A stretch of 64,000 bases of DNA, taken from positions 186,001-250,000 of the forward strand of contig NZ_JAYDZX010000003.1 in NCBI RefSeq assembly GCF_035607535.1, given 5' to 3'. The notes under the pieces were generated by a model. It was not told the origin of the DNA and did not search any database. It worked only from the letters and a program-made list of their open reading frames with translations. Shown here piece after piece: positions 57,350 to 64,000 of this stretch. This DNA comes from Salinimicrobium sp035607535 (GTDB taxonomy: Bacteria; Bacteroidota; Bacteroidia; Flavobacteriales; Flavobacteriaceae). How positions within the stretch are numbered: the first letter of the stretch is position 1; each line of letters starts with the position of its first letter. A program made the position numbers and the translations under genes.

Positions 57350-59638
57350 TTACTGAAGCAATTTACTCCCGAATTTTACACCTATAAAAGCTGTTCTGGG
57401 TCGTGAAGGTCCGTATACGTAATTCGCATCACGATCTACACCGCGATCAAAATCCTGCTGATATTGGTTGAAGATATTTTGAACTCCAAGATTCAATTCC
57501 AGCTGAAATCCTTTAGATAATTCGAAGATGTAGGCTGTTTTAAAATTCACCTCAAGGAAATCTTCAGTTTTTTCGAGTCGGTCGTATGCAATATATCCTG
57601 CCAAATGCGGCACATACATGCTGCCCGTGTACACGCCGGAAAAATTGTTCTGCCAGTTCTTGACAGGAGCATAGGTGAGGATAAAATTACCGTAGATGTT
57701 GGGGGACTTGAAGAAGTTTTCAGCATTTTCAAAGGATGCATCAGGATCATCACTAAATTGTACAGGGGAATCGTACTGGGCTCGCTGCAATGTCCCTCCA
57801 AGCTGTAAGATCCAATCGGGATTGGGAGCAAAGACAGCGTCCAGGTTTATTCCGTAGACATCTGCACCTTCGCCGTTGCGTTTTTCAAATACAGTTTCAG
57901 AAATTTTTTCAAGAATAAATGGGTCCTTGAGCCTGGTGTAGAAGGTTTCGAAAGTAAGTCTGTAGTTTTCATCTAAAGTAGTTTTGCTCCACTCCGCGGA
58001 AGCCAGATAACTATGAGAGGTTTCCGAAATAAGGTTATCAGAGAACCGGACTAGACTTACTTCCCCGGCAGCGATCCTGGCATGGATATCCTCAGTAAAT
58101 ACTTGTGGTGCTCTGAAACCTTTGGCATAGCTGGTTCGAAACTGCAATTGTTCGCTTGCAGCAAACAGCAGATTCAATCGGGGATTAAAAATGACATTTT
58201 CCTCTGCCGCATTATGAAGATCTGCCCGCAGACCACCGAGAACTTTTAATTTTTCTGTAGCCTGCCATTCCTGTTGAGCGTAGAAACCAAGAATGTTCAG
58301 GTTTTGGTCGACATATGCATTGTAGCCCGGCTTTCGGTCTTTCATCAGGTTGTTCTTGAACTCACTTCCAACAGTTAAGGTCGCTGTGGAGCCAAAAAAG
58401 TTTTCCTGATCAAAGGAGAACTGGGAACCCAGCAGGTACGTGTTGTCCAGTGAATTTCCATAACCTCTTAAGCTTTCTTCCAGTGTTCCAGTCTTCCCAC
58501 CGTAAAAGTTGTCATTGCGGGACAACTGTGCTGTGCTGTACAGAGAATATCTCAAATTTCCACTTTTTGAAAAAGCTTCGTAGGTGAGGCCACCGCCTAT
58601 GACATCACTTTCGATCTGTTCTGTAATATCGGCTTCAAAAGGAAGGAGAGCGAGTTTGTTCCCACCGCGGCGGAATTCATGAATAGTATGAAAGTCCAGG
58701 CTAAATTTACTTCTGTCATTAGGCCTGTAAAATGACTTAAATCCAAAGGTTTTATTTTCGACCTGTGTGAGTTCGGTAAAGCCATCTCCATTATGGTCGT
58801 ATGGATTTCGGTCTCTGAACATTCCGTAGACATTTAATCCTGCGTTATAACTGTCACTTAGAACAGTTCCATTGAAAGTTACGGCCTTGTCACTAGTTTC
58901 GGCATTTATAGCAGCCAAATTACCTGCTACTTCGAAATAATCTTCGGTCGGAACTTTGGTAATTATATTTATGGTGCCTGCAATAGCATTCGATCCATAC
59001 AAGGCTGAACCACCGCCACGAACTACTTCTATTCTTTCTATAGAATTCGCCGGGATCTGGTCGAGCCCATACACCCCATTTAAGGCGCTAAAAACTGGAC
59101 GGCTGTCAATGAGGATTTGGGAGTAAGCTCCGTCTAAGCCGTTCATTCGTACCTGAGAAAAACCACAATTCTGGCAATTGGTTTCCATTCTTAGACCTGG
59201 CTGAAAATTGAGACCTTCACTAAGACTAATGGACTGGGTGGCTTTAAATTCTTTTGCCGAGGTAACTGAAACAATGACGGGAGCGGTATGTCTAAGCTGG
59301 CCGTTACGACTTGCAGAAATTACCACCTGGTCCAGACCTGTAACGTCTTCCTGTAGGGAGAAATTCATTACCTGTGGTTCGGAATTTATGATATCCAGGT
59401 GGTGTTTTTGTGTTTTATAACCAACAGCCTGTAGGATCAATTCGTGATGTCCTAAAGGAACTTCCATCGTAAAAAGTCCTTCTTCATTCGTTGTGGTTCC
59501 CGTTTTTGTTCCTTCGAGATAAATATTGACGAAGGGAACCGGCTCCCCATTAGCTAGGATCTCTCCGGAAATCATCGCGGTCTGCGCCTGATTACTATAG
59601 GGAGTGAAGAAGACAAAAATGATCAACAAGATTCTCAC
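57350..59638 (-). CDS. TonB-dependent outer-membrane receptor
   Basis: The receptor has 762 residues. A signal peptide covers 1-19 (ends NQAQ), a carboxypeptidase-like regulatory domain about 22-100 and a plug domain about 105-230. Within the plug is NCQNCGF at about 154-160, a CxxC pair, followed by RMNGLDG. A 22-stranded barrel to the C-terminus ends GVKFGSKLLQ. The substrate is unknown; the DtxR-type palindrome in its promoter and the neighbouring ZIP, Feo and PepSY genes point to a metal complex. No SusD-like partner is present, so a polysaccharide role is unlikely. Confidence 0.92.
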   Translation of the reverse strand: MRILLIIFVFFTPYSNQAQTAMISGEILANGEPVPFVNIYLEGTKTGTTTNEEGLFTMEVPLGHHELILQAVGYKTQKHHLDIINSEPQVMNFSLQEDVTGLDQVVISASRNGQLRHTAPVIVSVTSAKEFKATQSISLSEGLNFQPGLRMETNCQNCGFSQVRMNGLDGAYSQILIDSRPVFSALNGVYGLDQIPANSIERIEVVRGGGSALYGSNAIAGTINIITKVPTEDYFEVAGNLAAINAETSDKAVTFNGTVLSDSYNAGLNVYGMFRDRNPYDHNGDGFTELTQVENKTFGFKSFYRPNDRSKFSLDFHTIHEFRRGGNKLALLPFEADITEQIESDVIGGGLTYEAFSKSGNLRYSLYSTAQLSRNDNFYGGKTGTLEESLRGYGNSLDNTYLLGSQFSFDQENFFGSTATLTVGSEFKNNLMKDRKPGYNAYVDQNLNILGFYAQQEWQATEKLKVLGGLRADLHNAAEENVIFNPRLNLLFAASEQLQFRTSYAKGFRAPQVFTEDIHARIAAGEVSLVRFSDNLISETSHSYLASAEWSKTTLDENYRLTFETFYTRLKDPFILEKISETVFEKRNGEGADVYGINLDAVFAPNPDWILQLGGTLQRAQYDSPVQFSDDPDASFENAENFFKSPNIYGNFILTYAPVKNWQNNFSGVYTGSMYVPHLAGYIAYDRLEKTEDFLEVNFKTAYIFELSKGFQLELNLGVQNIFNQYQQDFDRGVDRDANYVYGPSRPRTAFIGVKFGSKLLQ

Positions 59639-59652
59639 AACACAATTTTTGT

Positions 59653-59660
59653 CAAAGGTA
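59653..59660 (-). promoter_or_regulatory. possible -7 box of the TonB receptor
   Basis: TACCTTTG on the minus strand matches TAnnTTTG, but the implied leader is only about 9 nt. It is placed so that the DtxR-like palindrome at 59667-59688 would cover the promoter spacer. Confidence 0.35.
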
Positions 59661-59666
59661 TAAACT

Positions 59667-59688
59667 ATTTTTAGACAAGGCTAAAAAT
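59667..59688. promoter_or_regulatory. DtxR/MntR-type operator candidate
   Basis: A 22-bp palindrome with core TTTTTAGACAAGGCTAAAAA (18 of 20 positions symmetrical) lies between the divergent TonB receptor and the DtxR-family regulator. It resembles TTTAGG-type operators of this regulator family. The likely function is metal-dependent repression of both genes; binding is untested. Confidence 0.6.
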
Positions 59689-59738
59689 TGTTTATGAAGA
59701 TTTAAAAATGTAATTTTGATCCGTAAAAATAAACTTTT

Positions 59739-60401
59739 ATGTTCAGCCTTTCCGAAGAAAATTACCTGAAGGCCATTTTCCATTTAGAAAAGAAATATTC
59801 AGCCGGAGTGAGTACTAATGCTTTGGCTGAAGAAATGGAGACCAAGGCTTCGTCTGTCACAGATATGCTGAAGAAGCTTTCTGATAAAAACCTGGTGAAA
59901 TACCGGAAATATCAGGGTGTTCATTTGAGTGAAAATGGAAAACACGCAGCCATAGAAGTAATTCGAAAACACCGCCTCTGGGAAGTGTTCCTGGTCGAGA
60001 AACTGAATTTCTCCTGGGATGAGGTTCACGATATCGCCGAACAACTGGAACATATCAAGTCCGAAAAACTTACCGATGAACTCGATAAATTTCTGGGGCA
60101 TCCAAAAAGGGATCCTCATGGAGATCCCATTCCCGATGCAGCCGGAAATTTTCGGATCTCGAACAAGATGCTATTAAGCGACCTTTCGGAGGGGCAGTCG
60201 GGGATTTGTGTTGGAGTAAAAGATTCTTCCACCGAGTTTTTAAGGTACCTCGATAAGAACGAGATCACCCTTGGGAAACCTATTAAAGTAGTGCAGCGCG
60301 AAGAATATGATGACTCCCTTTTGATTCAGGTCAATGAAAATGAGCTGCGAGTTTCTAAAAGCATTTCCACCAATTTATTTGTAAAACCCACTGAATCATG
60401 A
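59739..60401 (+). CDS. DtxR/MntR-family metal-dependent regulator
   Basis: The protein has 220 residues. It has an N-terminal winged helix-turn-helix (about 1-65, SVTDMLKKLSDKNLVKY recognition region) and a dimerisation/metal domain (about 66-140) with His and Glu candidates in VIRKHRLWEVFLVE and HDIAEQLEHIKSEK. A FeoA-like SH3 domain lies at about 150-216. It presumably senses Mn2+ or Fe2+. It overlaps the ZIP gene by 4 nt (ATGA), so regulator and transporter are co-made. The operator candidate lies 51 nt upstream. Confidence 0.93.
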   Translation: MFSLSEENYLKAIFHLEKKYSAGVSTNALAEEMETKASSVTDMLKKLSDKNLVKYRKYQGVHLSENGKHAAIEVIRKHRLWEVFLVEKLNFSWDEVHDIAEQLEHIKSEKLTDELDKFLGHPKRDPHGDPIPDAAGNFRISNKMLLSDLSEGQSGICVGVKDSSTEFLRYLDKNEITLGKPIKVVQREEYDDSLLIQVNENELRVSKSISTNLFVKPTES

Positions 60402-61219
60402 ATAATTTGATCGCATATTTTGAATCTCTTGATCCTGTACTGGCGGCTTTTTTAGCCACGCTTTTTACCTGGGGTCTAACTGCATTAGGAGCATCTCTGG
60501 TTTTTTTCTTTAAGAAGATGAATCGGGCTCTTTTTGACGGAATGCTTGGATTTACCGGAGGGGTGATGGTCGCGGCAAGTTTTTGGAGCCTGCTTGCACC
60601 GGGCATCGAAATGAGTGAAGGAGAAGGTTTTGTAAAGGTCATTCCCGCAGTAGTTGGCTTTGGTTTGGGAGCATTTTTCATTTTTGGACTGGATAAGGTG
60701 CTGCCTCATCTACATGTCAACTTCAAAATGGCCGAAAAGGAAGGGGTCAAGACTCCCTGGCATAAATCTGTGCTTCTCACCCTCGCAATTACGATGCATA
60801 ATATTCCCGAAGGTTTGGCCATTGGAGTCCTTTTTGGAGGGGCAGCAATGGGACTGGAAGGAGCGAGCATAGGAGGTGCCGTTGCTCTTGCCATGGGGAT
60901 AGGATTGCAGAACTTCCCTGAAGGATTTGCCGTCGCTATGCCTTTGAGAGGGCAGGGCATGAGTCGATGGAAGAGCTGGAACTATGGTCAATTATCGGCT
61001 ATAGTAGAACCAATTGCTGCGGTGTTGGGAGCAATGGCTGTCCTTACCTTTGAACCAATTTTACCTTACGCGCTTTGCTTTGCAGCCGGTGCCATGATCT
61101 TTGTAGTGGTTGAAGAAGTAATCCCCGAAGCCCAACAGGATCGATACACAGATATTGCAACCATGGGCTTCATAGGAGGATTTATGGTGATGATGACCCT
61201 GGATGTGGGACTTGGTTAG
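60398..61219 (+). CDS. ZIP-family metal transporter
   Basis: This 273-residue inner-membrane protein has eight hydrophobic segments. The metal-site motifs HNIPEG (about 135-140) and QNFPEG (about 170-175) on helices 4 and 5 are family hallmarks, the second with Gln in place of the usual His/Glu. An amphipathic loop with HLHVNF (about 106-111) adds His. It would import Zn, Mn or Fe. The operon with the DtxR-type gene favours Mn or Fe. Confidence 0.92.
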   Translation: MNNLIAYFESLDPVLAAFLATLFTWGLTALGASLVFFFKKMNRALFDGMLGFTGGVMVAASFWSLLAPGIEMSEGEGFVKVIPAVVGFGLGAFFIFGLDKVLPHLHVNFKMAEKEGVKTPWHKSVLLTLAITMHNIPEGLAIGVLFGGAAMGLEGASIGGAVALAMGIGLQNFPEGFAVAMPLRGQGMSRWKSWNYGQLSAIVEPIAAVLGAMAVLTFEPILPYALCFAAGAMIFVVVEEVIPEAQQDRYTDIATMGFIGGFMVMMTLDVGLG

Positions 61220-61279
61220 AGGGTAGATAAAAATTTCCTTCTTGATGCAACATAGATGACATTCTTTCGTCTTTATAAT

Positions 61280-61675
61280 ATGAGAAAGAAACTGTCTTCT
61301 ATTTTTATTTTCCTGCTGACTGTCCCGCTCATTGCGCAGGAAAATCATGACATGATCAATAATCTTGAAATTGGTCGGGAACTTTTAATTGGTGGATCTT
61401 CCGTCAAGTTTATCGGGGTAAAATCAGATTCCCGCTGTCCCAAAGGCGTCACTTGTATTTGGCCCGGGGAAGCAAAGCTCGTTCTGGGGATACATTTCGA
61501 TGGTAGATATTTTGAAAAAGAAGTGGTGATACAGGGGACAGGAGGAGAATTTCCTGTTTCTGAAGATTTCCGGATTCAGGTTTACAACCTAAGCCCTTAT
61601 CCTGAAGCAACAAAACCTATTGCTCCTGAAGATTATCGATTAAGTATTTCCGCAGAATTCGGTAGCGAAGGTTAA
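61280..61675 (+). CDS. small secreted protein with CPKGVTC motif
   Basis: The protein has 131 residues with start at MRKKLSS; an ATG eight codons upstream would spoil the signal peptide. The signal covers about 1-19 (ends LIAQ). The mature part is beta-rich, with the notable SRCPKGVTCIWPGEA at about 51-65, giving a C-x5-C-x-W motif. I recall this motif in uncharacterised Bacteroidetes proteins but know no function. It lies 60 nt after the ZIP gene and tail-to-tail with the Feo operon. Metal or disulfide chemistry is conjecture. Confidence 0.7.
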   Translation: MRKKLSSIFIFLLTVPLIAQENHDMINNLEIGRELLIGGSSVKFIGVKSDSRCPKGVTCIWPGEAKLVLGIHFDGRYFEKEVVIQGTGGEFPVSEDFRIQVYNLSPYPEATKPIAPEDYRLSISAEFGSEG

Positions 61676-61824
61676 TGACAGCTGCCACAGCCTGTGCCGC
61701 AGGCTTTCCCAGATTTCTTCTTGCCCCCAAAGATGAACTTTGGCTTGTACACGAACTTGGTAAACATATAACCCACCGCTAGTGAGAAAGTTATAAAGAC
61801 GAGTATTTCCTGAAGAATTTCCAT
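61672..61824 (-). CDS. FeoB-associated Cys-rich membrane protein
   Basis: The peptide has 50 residues starting MEILQEILVFI. A single membrane helix (about 5-22), a basic stretch (KPKF, GGKKKSGK) and a Cys-rich end CGTGCGSCH match the small FeoB-associated family. It lies 4 nt after the feoB stop, as expected, and overlaps the convergent secreted-protein gene by 4 nt. It may help Fe2+ delivery by FeoB. It is too short for routine reading-frame searches. Confidence 0.85.
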   Translation of the reverse strand: MEILQEILVFITFSLAVGYMFTKFVYKPKFIFGGKKKSGKACGTGCGSCH

Positions 61825-61828
61825 AATG

Positions 61829-63928
61829 CTAGTTCAAAGTTTGAAATGCGACCAGGGCGGCTATATAGGCTATAGCTGTCATGGTGATTAATTGCAACAC
61901 CGGCCATTTCCAGGTGTTGGTCTCTCTTTTTACAATAGCCAGGGTACTCATACACTGCATTGCAAAAGCATAGAATAATAAAAGACTTACTCCACTGGCA
62001 AAGGTGAACAAAGGTCCTCCCAGGATGTGGTTGGTCTCCGATGCCATTCTTGATTTTATTGTTTCCTCCTCATCACTTCCCACGCTGTATATGGTGGCTA
62101 GAGTTCCAACGAAAACTTCCCTGGCGGCAAAAGAACTCACAATGGCAATTCCTATTTTCCAGTCATAGCCAAGAGGTGCAACTGCGGGTTCAATGGCTTT
62201 TCCAATGTTACCAATGTAAGAATGCTGCAGCTTATAAGAAGCAACGAGGTCATCCAGTTCCCCCTCTGGTAAAGTGGTCTCGCTGTATTTCGCCTCCACA
62301 ATTTCCCGGGCATTGCTAAAGTTATCTCCCGGTCCATAACTGGCGAGAACCCATAAAATAATCGAAATCGCCAGGATGATCTTTCCTGCACCCAGAACGA
62401 AGGCTTTGGTCTTCTCCACCACATTTATTCCTACGTTCTTGAACATGGGCATTTTATAATTGGGCATTTCAATAACAAAGTAGGACCTGCTTTTGATCTT
62501 TAATATCTTGTGCAAAACCCAGGCTGAGCCTATGGCCATGGAAAAACCCAGAAGGTACAATAACATAAGGGTCAGCCCCTGAAGGTTAAAGCCCATAAAA
62601 GATTTTTCCGGAATCACCAGTGCGATGATTATGAGATAGACCGGAAGCCTGGCAGAACAGGTGGTGAAAGGCACTACGAGGATGGTGATCAATCGCTCCT
62701 TCCAGTCCTCAATATTTCTTGAGGCCATCACTGCAGGGATAGCGCATGCGGTTCCTGATACCAGTGGCACCACACTTTTTCCGCTTAAGCCAAAGCGGCG
62801 CATGGTACGGTCCATAAGAAAGACCACCCGGCTCATATAGCCGCTCTCTTCAAGAATGGAAATGAACAGGAAGAGAAAAGCGATCTGCGGAATGAAAATT
62901 ACGATTCCTCCAAGGCCCGGGATGATCCCTTCAGCAATAAGATTTGTAAAAGGTCCCGGGGGCATTGCATCACGAGTCACTTCACTCAGCTTCGCAAAGG
63001 TTGCATCAATAAAGTCCATTGGATAGCTGGACCAGTCATAGATGGCCTGAAAGATTAGTAAAAGTATAGCAAAGAAGATAAGATAACCCCAAACCCGGTG
63101 GGTGAGGACCTTATCCAGTTGCGCCCTTAGCCCCTTAGCAGCACTAACATCTACAGTGACCGTTCTTTTAAGGACATTGTTGATGAACTGATAGCGAAGA
63201 ATCGTCTCCTTTTGCTGCATTCTTTTAAGGGTGCTCTCGTCTTTGGTGACAAAATCTTCCCTGATGGAAACATTCTTGCGGTTGACATTTCCAAAGTTGA
63301 CATCCTGGGTAATTACCAGCCACAGTTTGTACAGGGATTGATTGGGAAAAGCACTCCGCAGTCTGTCAAAATACTGCGGGTCCATAGAGGACGCATTAAG
63401 GCAGGGCTCTGTTGAGATATGTCTATAGTTAACAATATGTTCCTTTAGCTCATCGATCCCGGTTCGCTTGCGGGCGCTTACCAGAACCACCTTTGTTTTG
63501 AGCTCCTTCTCCAGCGCAGGAACATCAATTGAAATTCCCTTGCGCTTCATCCTGTCGGCCATGTTTATGACCAGGATGGTGGGAATTTCAAGATCTTTTA
63601 TTTGAGTAAAAAGCAGAAGATTCCGCTTAAGATTCTCGACATCACTTACTACTACGGCTACATCGGGGTAATCCTTGTCATTTTTGTTCAGCAGTAGTTC
63701 GATGACCACATTTTCGTCAAGAGAGGAGGCATTAAGGCTGTAGGTACCGGGAAGGTCAAGTATGTGCGCTTTGATATTCCGGGGAAGCTTACAAATACCT
63801 TCTTTTTTTTCGACCGTGATGCCGGGATAGTTTCCCACCTGCTGGTTTAGTCCTGTAAGTTGATTAAAAACGGAAGTCTTCCCTGTATTAGGATTGCCAA
63901 TTAATGCAACATTTATTTGTTTGGCCAT
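61829..63928 (-). CDS. feoB: ferrous iron transporter B
   Basis: This 699-residue inner-membrane Fe2+ transporter has an N-terminal G domain with GNPNTGKTS (G1, about 11-19), DLPGTYSL (G3) and NMAD (G4, about 120-123). A helical GDI-like spacer follows (about 170-270), then the Gate/core membrane helices from about 280 to 695. Conserved Cys-containing segments SGTACAIPAVMAS and FTTCSARLPVYLI are present. It begins 2 nt after the feoA stop and is followed by the FeoB-associated gene. Confidence 0.97.
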   Translation of the reverse strand: MAKQINVALIGNPNTGKTSVFNQLTGLNQQVGNYPGITVEKKEGICKLPRNIKAHILDLPGTYSLNASSLDENVVIELLLNKNDKDYPDVAVVVSDVENLKRNLLLFTQIKDLEIPTILVINMADRMKRKGISIDVPALEKELKTKVVLVSARKRTGIDELKEHIVNYRHISTEPCLNASSMDPQYFDRLRSAFPNQSLYKLWLVITQDVNFGNVNRKNVSIREDFVTKDESTLKRMQQKETILRYQFINNVLKRTVTVDVSAAKGLRAQLDKVLTHRVWGYLIFFAILLLIFQAIYDWSSYPMDFIDATFAKLSEVTRDAMPPGPFTNLIAEGIIPGLGGIVIFIPQIAFLFLFISILEESGYMSRVVFLMDRTMRRFGLSGKSVVPLVSGTACAIPAVMASRNIEDWKERLITILVVPFTTCSARLPVYLIIIALVIPEKSFMGFNLQGLTLMLLYLLGFSMAIGSAWVLHKILKIKSRSYFVIEMPNYKMPMFKNVGINVVEKTKAFVLGAGKIILAISIILWVLASYGPGDNFSNAREIVEAKYSETTLPEGELDDLVASYKLQHSYIGNIGKAIEPAVAPLGYDWKIGIAIVSSFAAREVFVGTLATIYSVGSDEEETIKSRMASETNHILGGPLFTFASGVSLLLFYAFAMQCMSTLAIVKRETNTWKWPVLQLITMTAIAYIAALVAFQTLN

Positions 63929-63930
63929 GA

Positions 63931-64000
63931 CTAGGGAAGAATTTCTATTTCAATATGCAGGGCGGTCTCCTTTCTTATTGCCAGGTGGCTGCCGTTAATG
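63931..64000 (-). CDS. feoA: FeoA, C-terminal end only
   Basis: The last 22 codons before a TAG stop at 63931-63933 read in frame as NGSHLAIRKETALHIEIEIL-P. This matches the C-terminal strands of FeoA (an ALRK-x-x-A-x-x-I-x-V pattern). The rest lies beyond the window. FeoA is a small SH3-like cytosolic partner of FeoB. Confidence 0.85.
   Translation of the reverse strand, partial: INGSHLAIRKETALHIEIEILP

Noticed and set aside
54655..64000. Polysaccharide utilisation locus around the TonB receptor
   Set aside because: There is no SusD-like lipoprotein, glycoside hydrolase or sugar regulator; the neighbours are metal genes.

Overview
The window looks like a chromosomal segment of a marine-type Bacteroidetes bacterium, most probably a member of the Flavobacteriaceae. 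The evidence is the gliding lipoprotein GldH beside a RicT/PSP1 gene, the DUF4292 lipoprotein followed by EnvC, the HU-CCDC81/SPOR protein, an S9 dipeptidyl peptidase, a fused anti-sigma-like/beta-barrel protein, AT-rich gene leaders without clear Shine-Dalgarno sequences, and TAnnTTTG-type -7 boxes. I found no rRNA, tRNA, CRISPR array, integrase or transposase. Layout: 1-18.2 kb is mostly housekeeping and envelope genes: nucleotidyltransferase, TPR, DUF4292, envC, thioesterase, HU/SPOR, dprA, trpS, plsC, sigma factor with anti-sigma/barrel partner, recA, trhO, ricT, gldH and PBP1A. 18.3-20.1 kb holds the two CoA-transferase subunits, split by an S23-like four-helix-bundle gene lying between inverted octamer-repeat arms. 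20.2-27.4 kb holds an ABM-like small protein, a PolB-like exonuclease, a serine hydrolase, ogt, a CNNM/CBS protein, lplA and a DPP-IV-like peptidase. 27.5-38.7 kb is one tightly packed minus-strand run of ten genes for an unidentified glycan or glycoconjugate: SDR, two epimerases (one fused to a clan GH-A hydrolase-like domain), a medium-chain dehydrogenase, a Gfo/Idh oxidoreductase, four glycosyltransferases and a TIGR04290-like methyltransferase. It lacks a flippase, polymerase or exporter. 39.0-49.8 kb holds the haem pathway: hemA-hemC-hemD-hemE-(DUF6973-like)-hemF-hemB on the minus strand, then a divergent AraC regulator, hemH and the hemJ-type protoporphyrinogen oxidase. A toxin-antitoxin pair that has decayed by frameshifts and a stop codon lies between hemH and hemJ. 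hemL is not in the window. 49.8-54.6 kb holds a sensor kinase, an enoyl-CoA hydratase, a radical SAM protein, an HD hydrolase and an acyltransferase. 54.6-64 kb is a metal-homeostasis region: PepSY-type membrane protein, bacilliredoxin, TerB/DnaJ protein, TonB-dependent receptor, DtxR/MntR regulator, ZIP transporter, a small secreted protein with a C-x5-C motif, a 50-residue FeoB-associated protein, FeoB and the end of FeoA. A DtxR-type palindrome lies between the receptor and the regulator, which suggests metal control of both. The signals I consider most worth following are the S23-like element in the CoA-transferase operon, the ten-gene glycan cluster with its hydrolase-epimerase fusion, and several intergenic hairpin/terminator arrays that do not belong to any visible gene and could be small RNAs or leaders. 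Short-period (7- and 8-bp) degenerate tandem arrays and two families of extragenic palindromes recur across the window.
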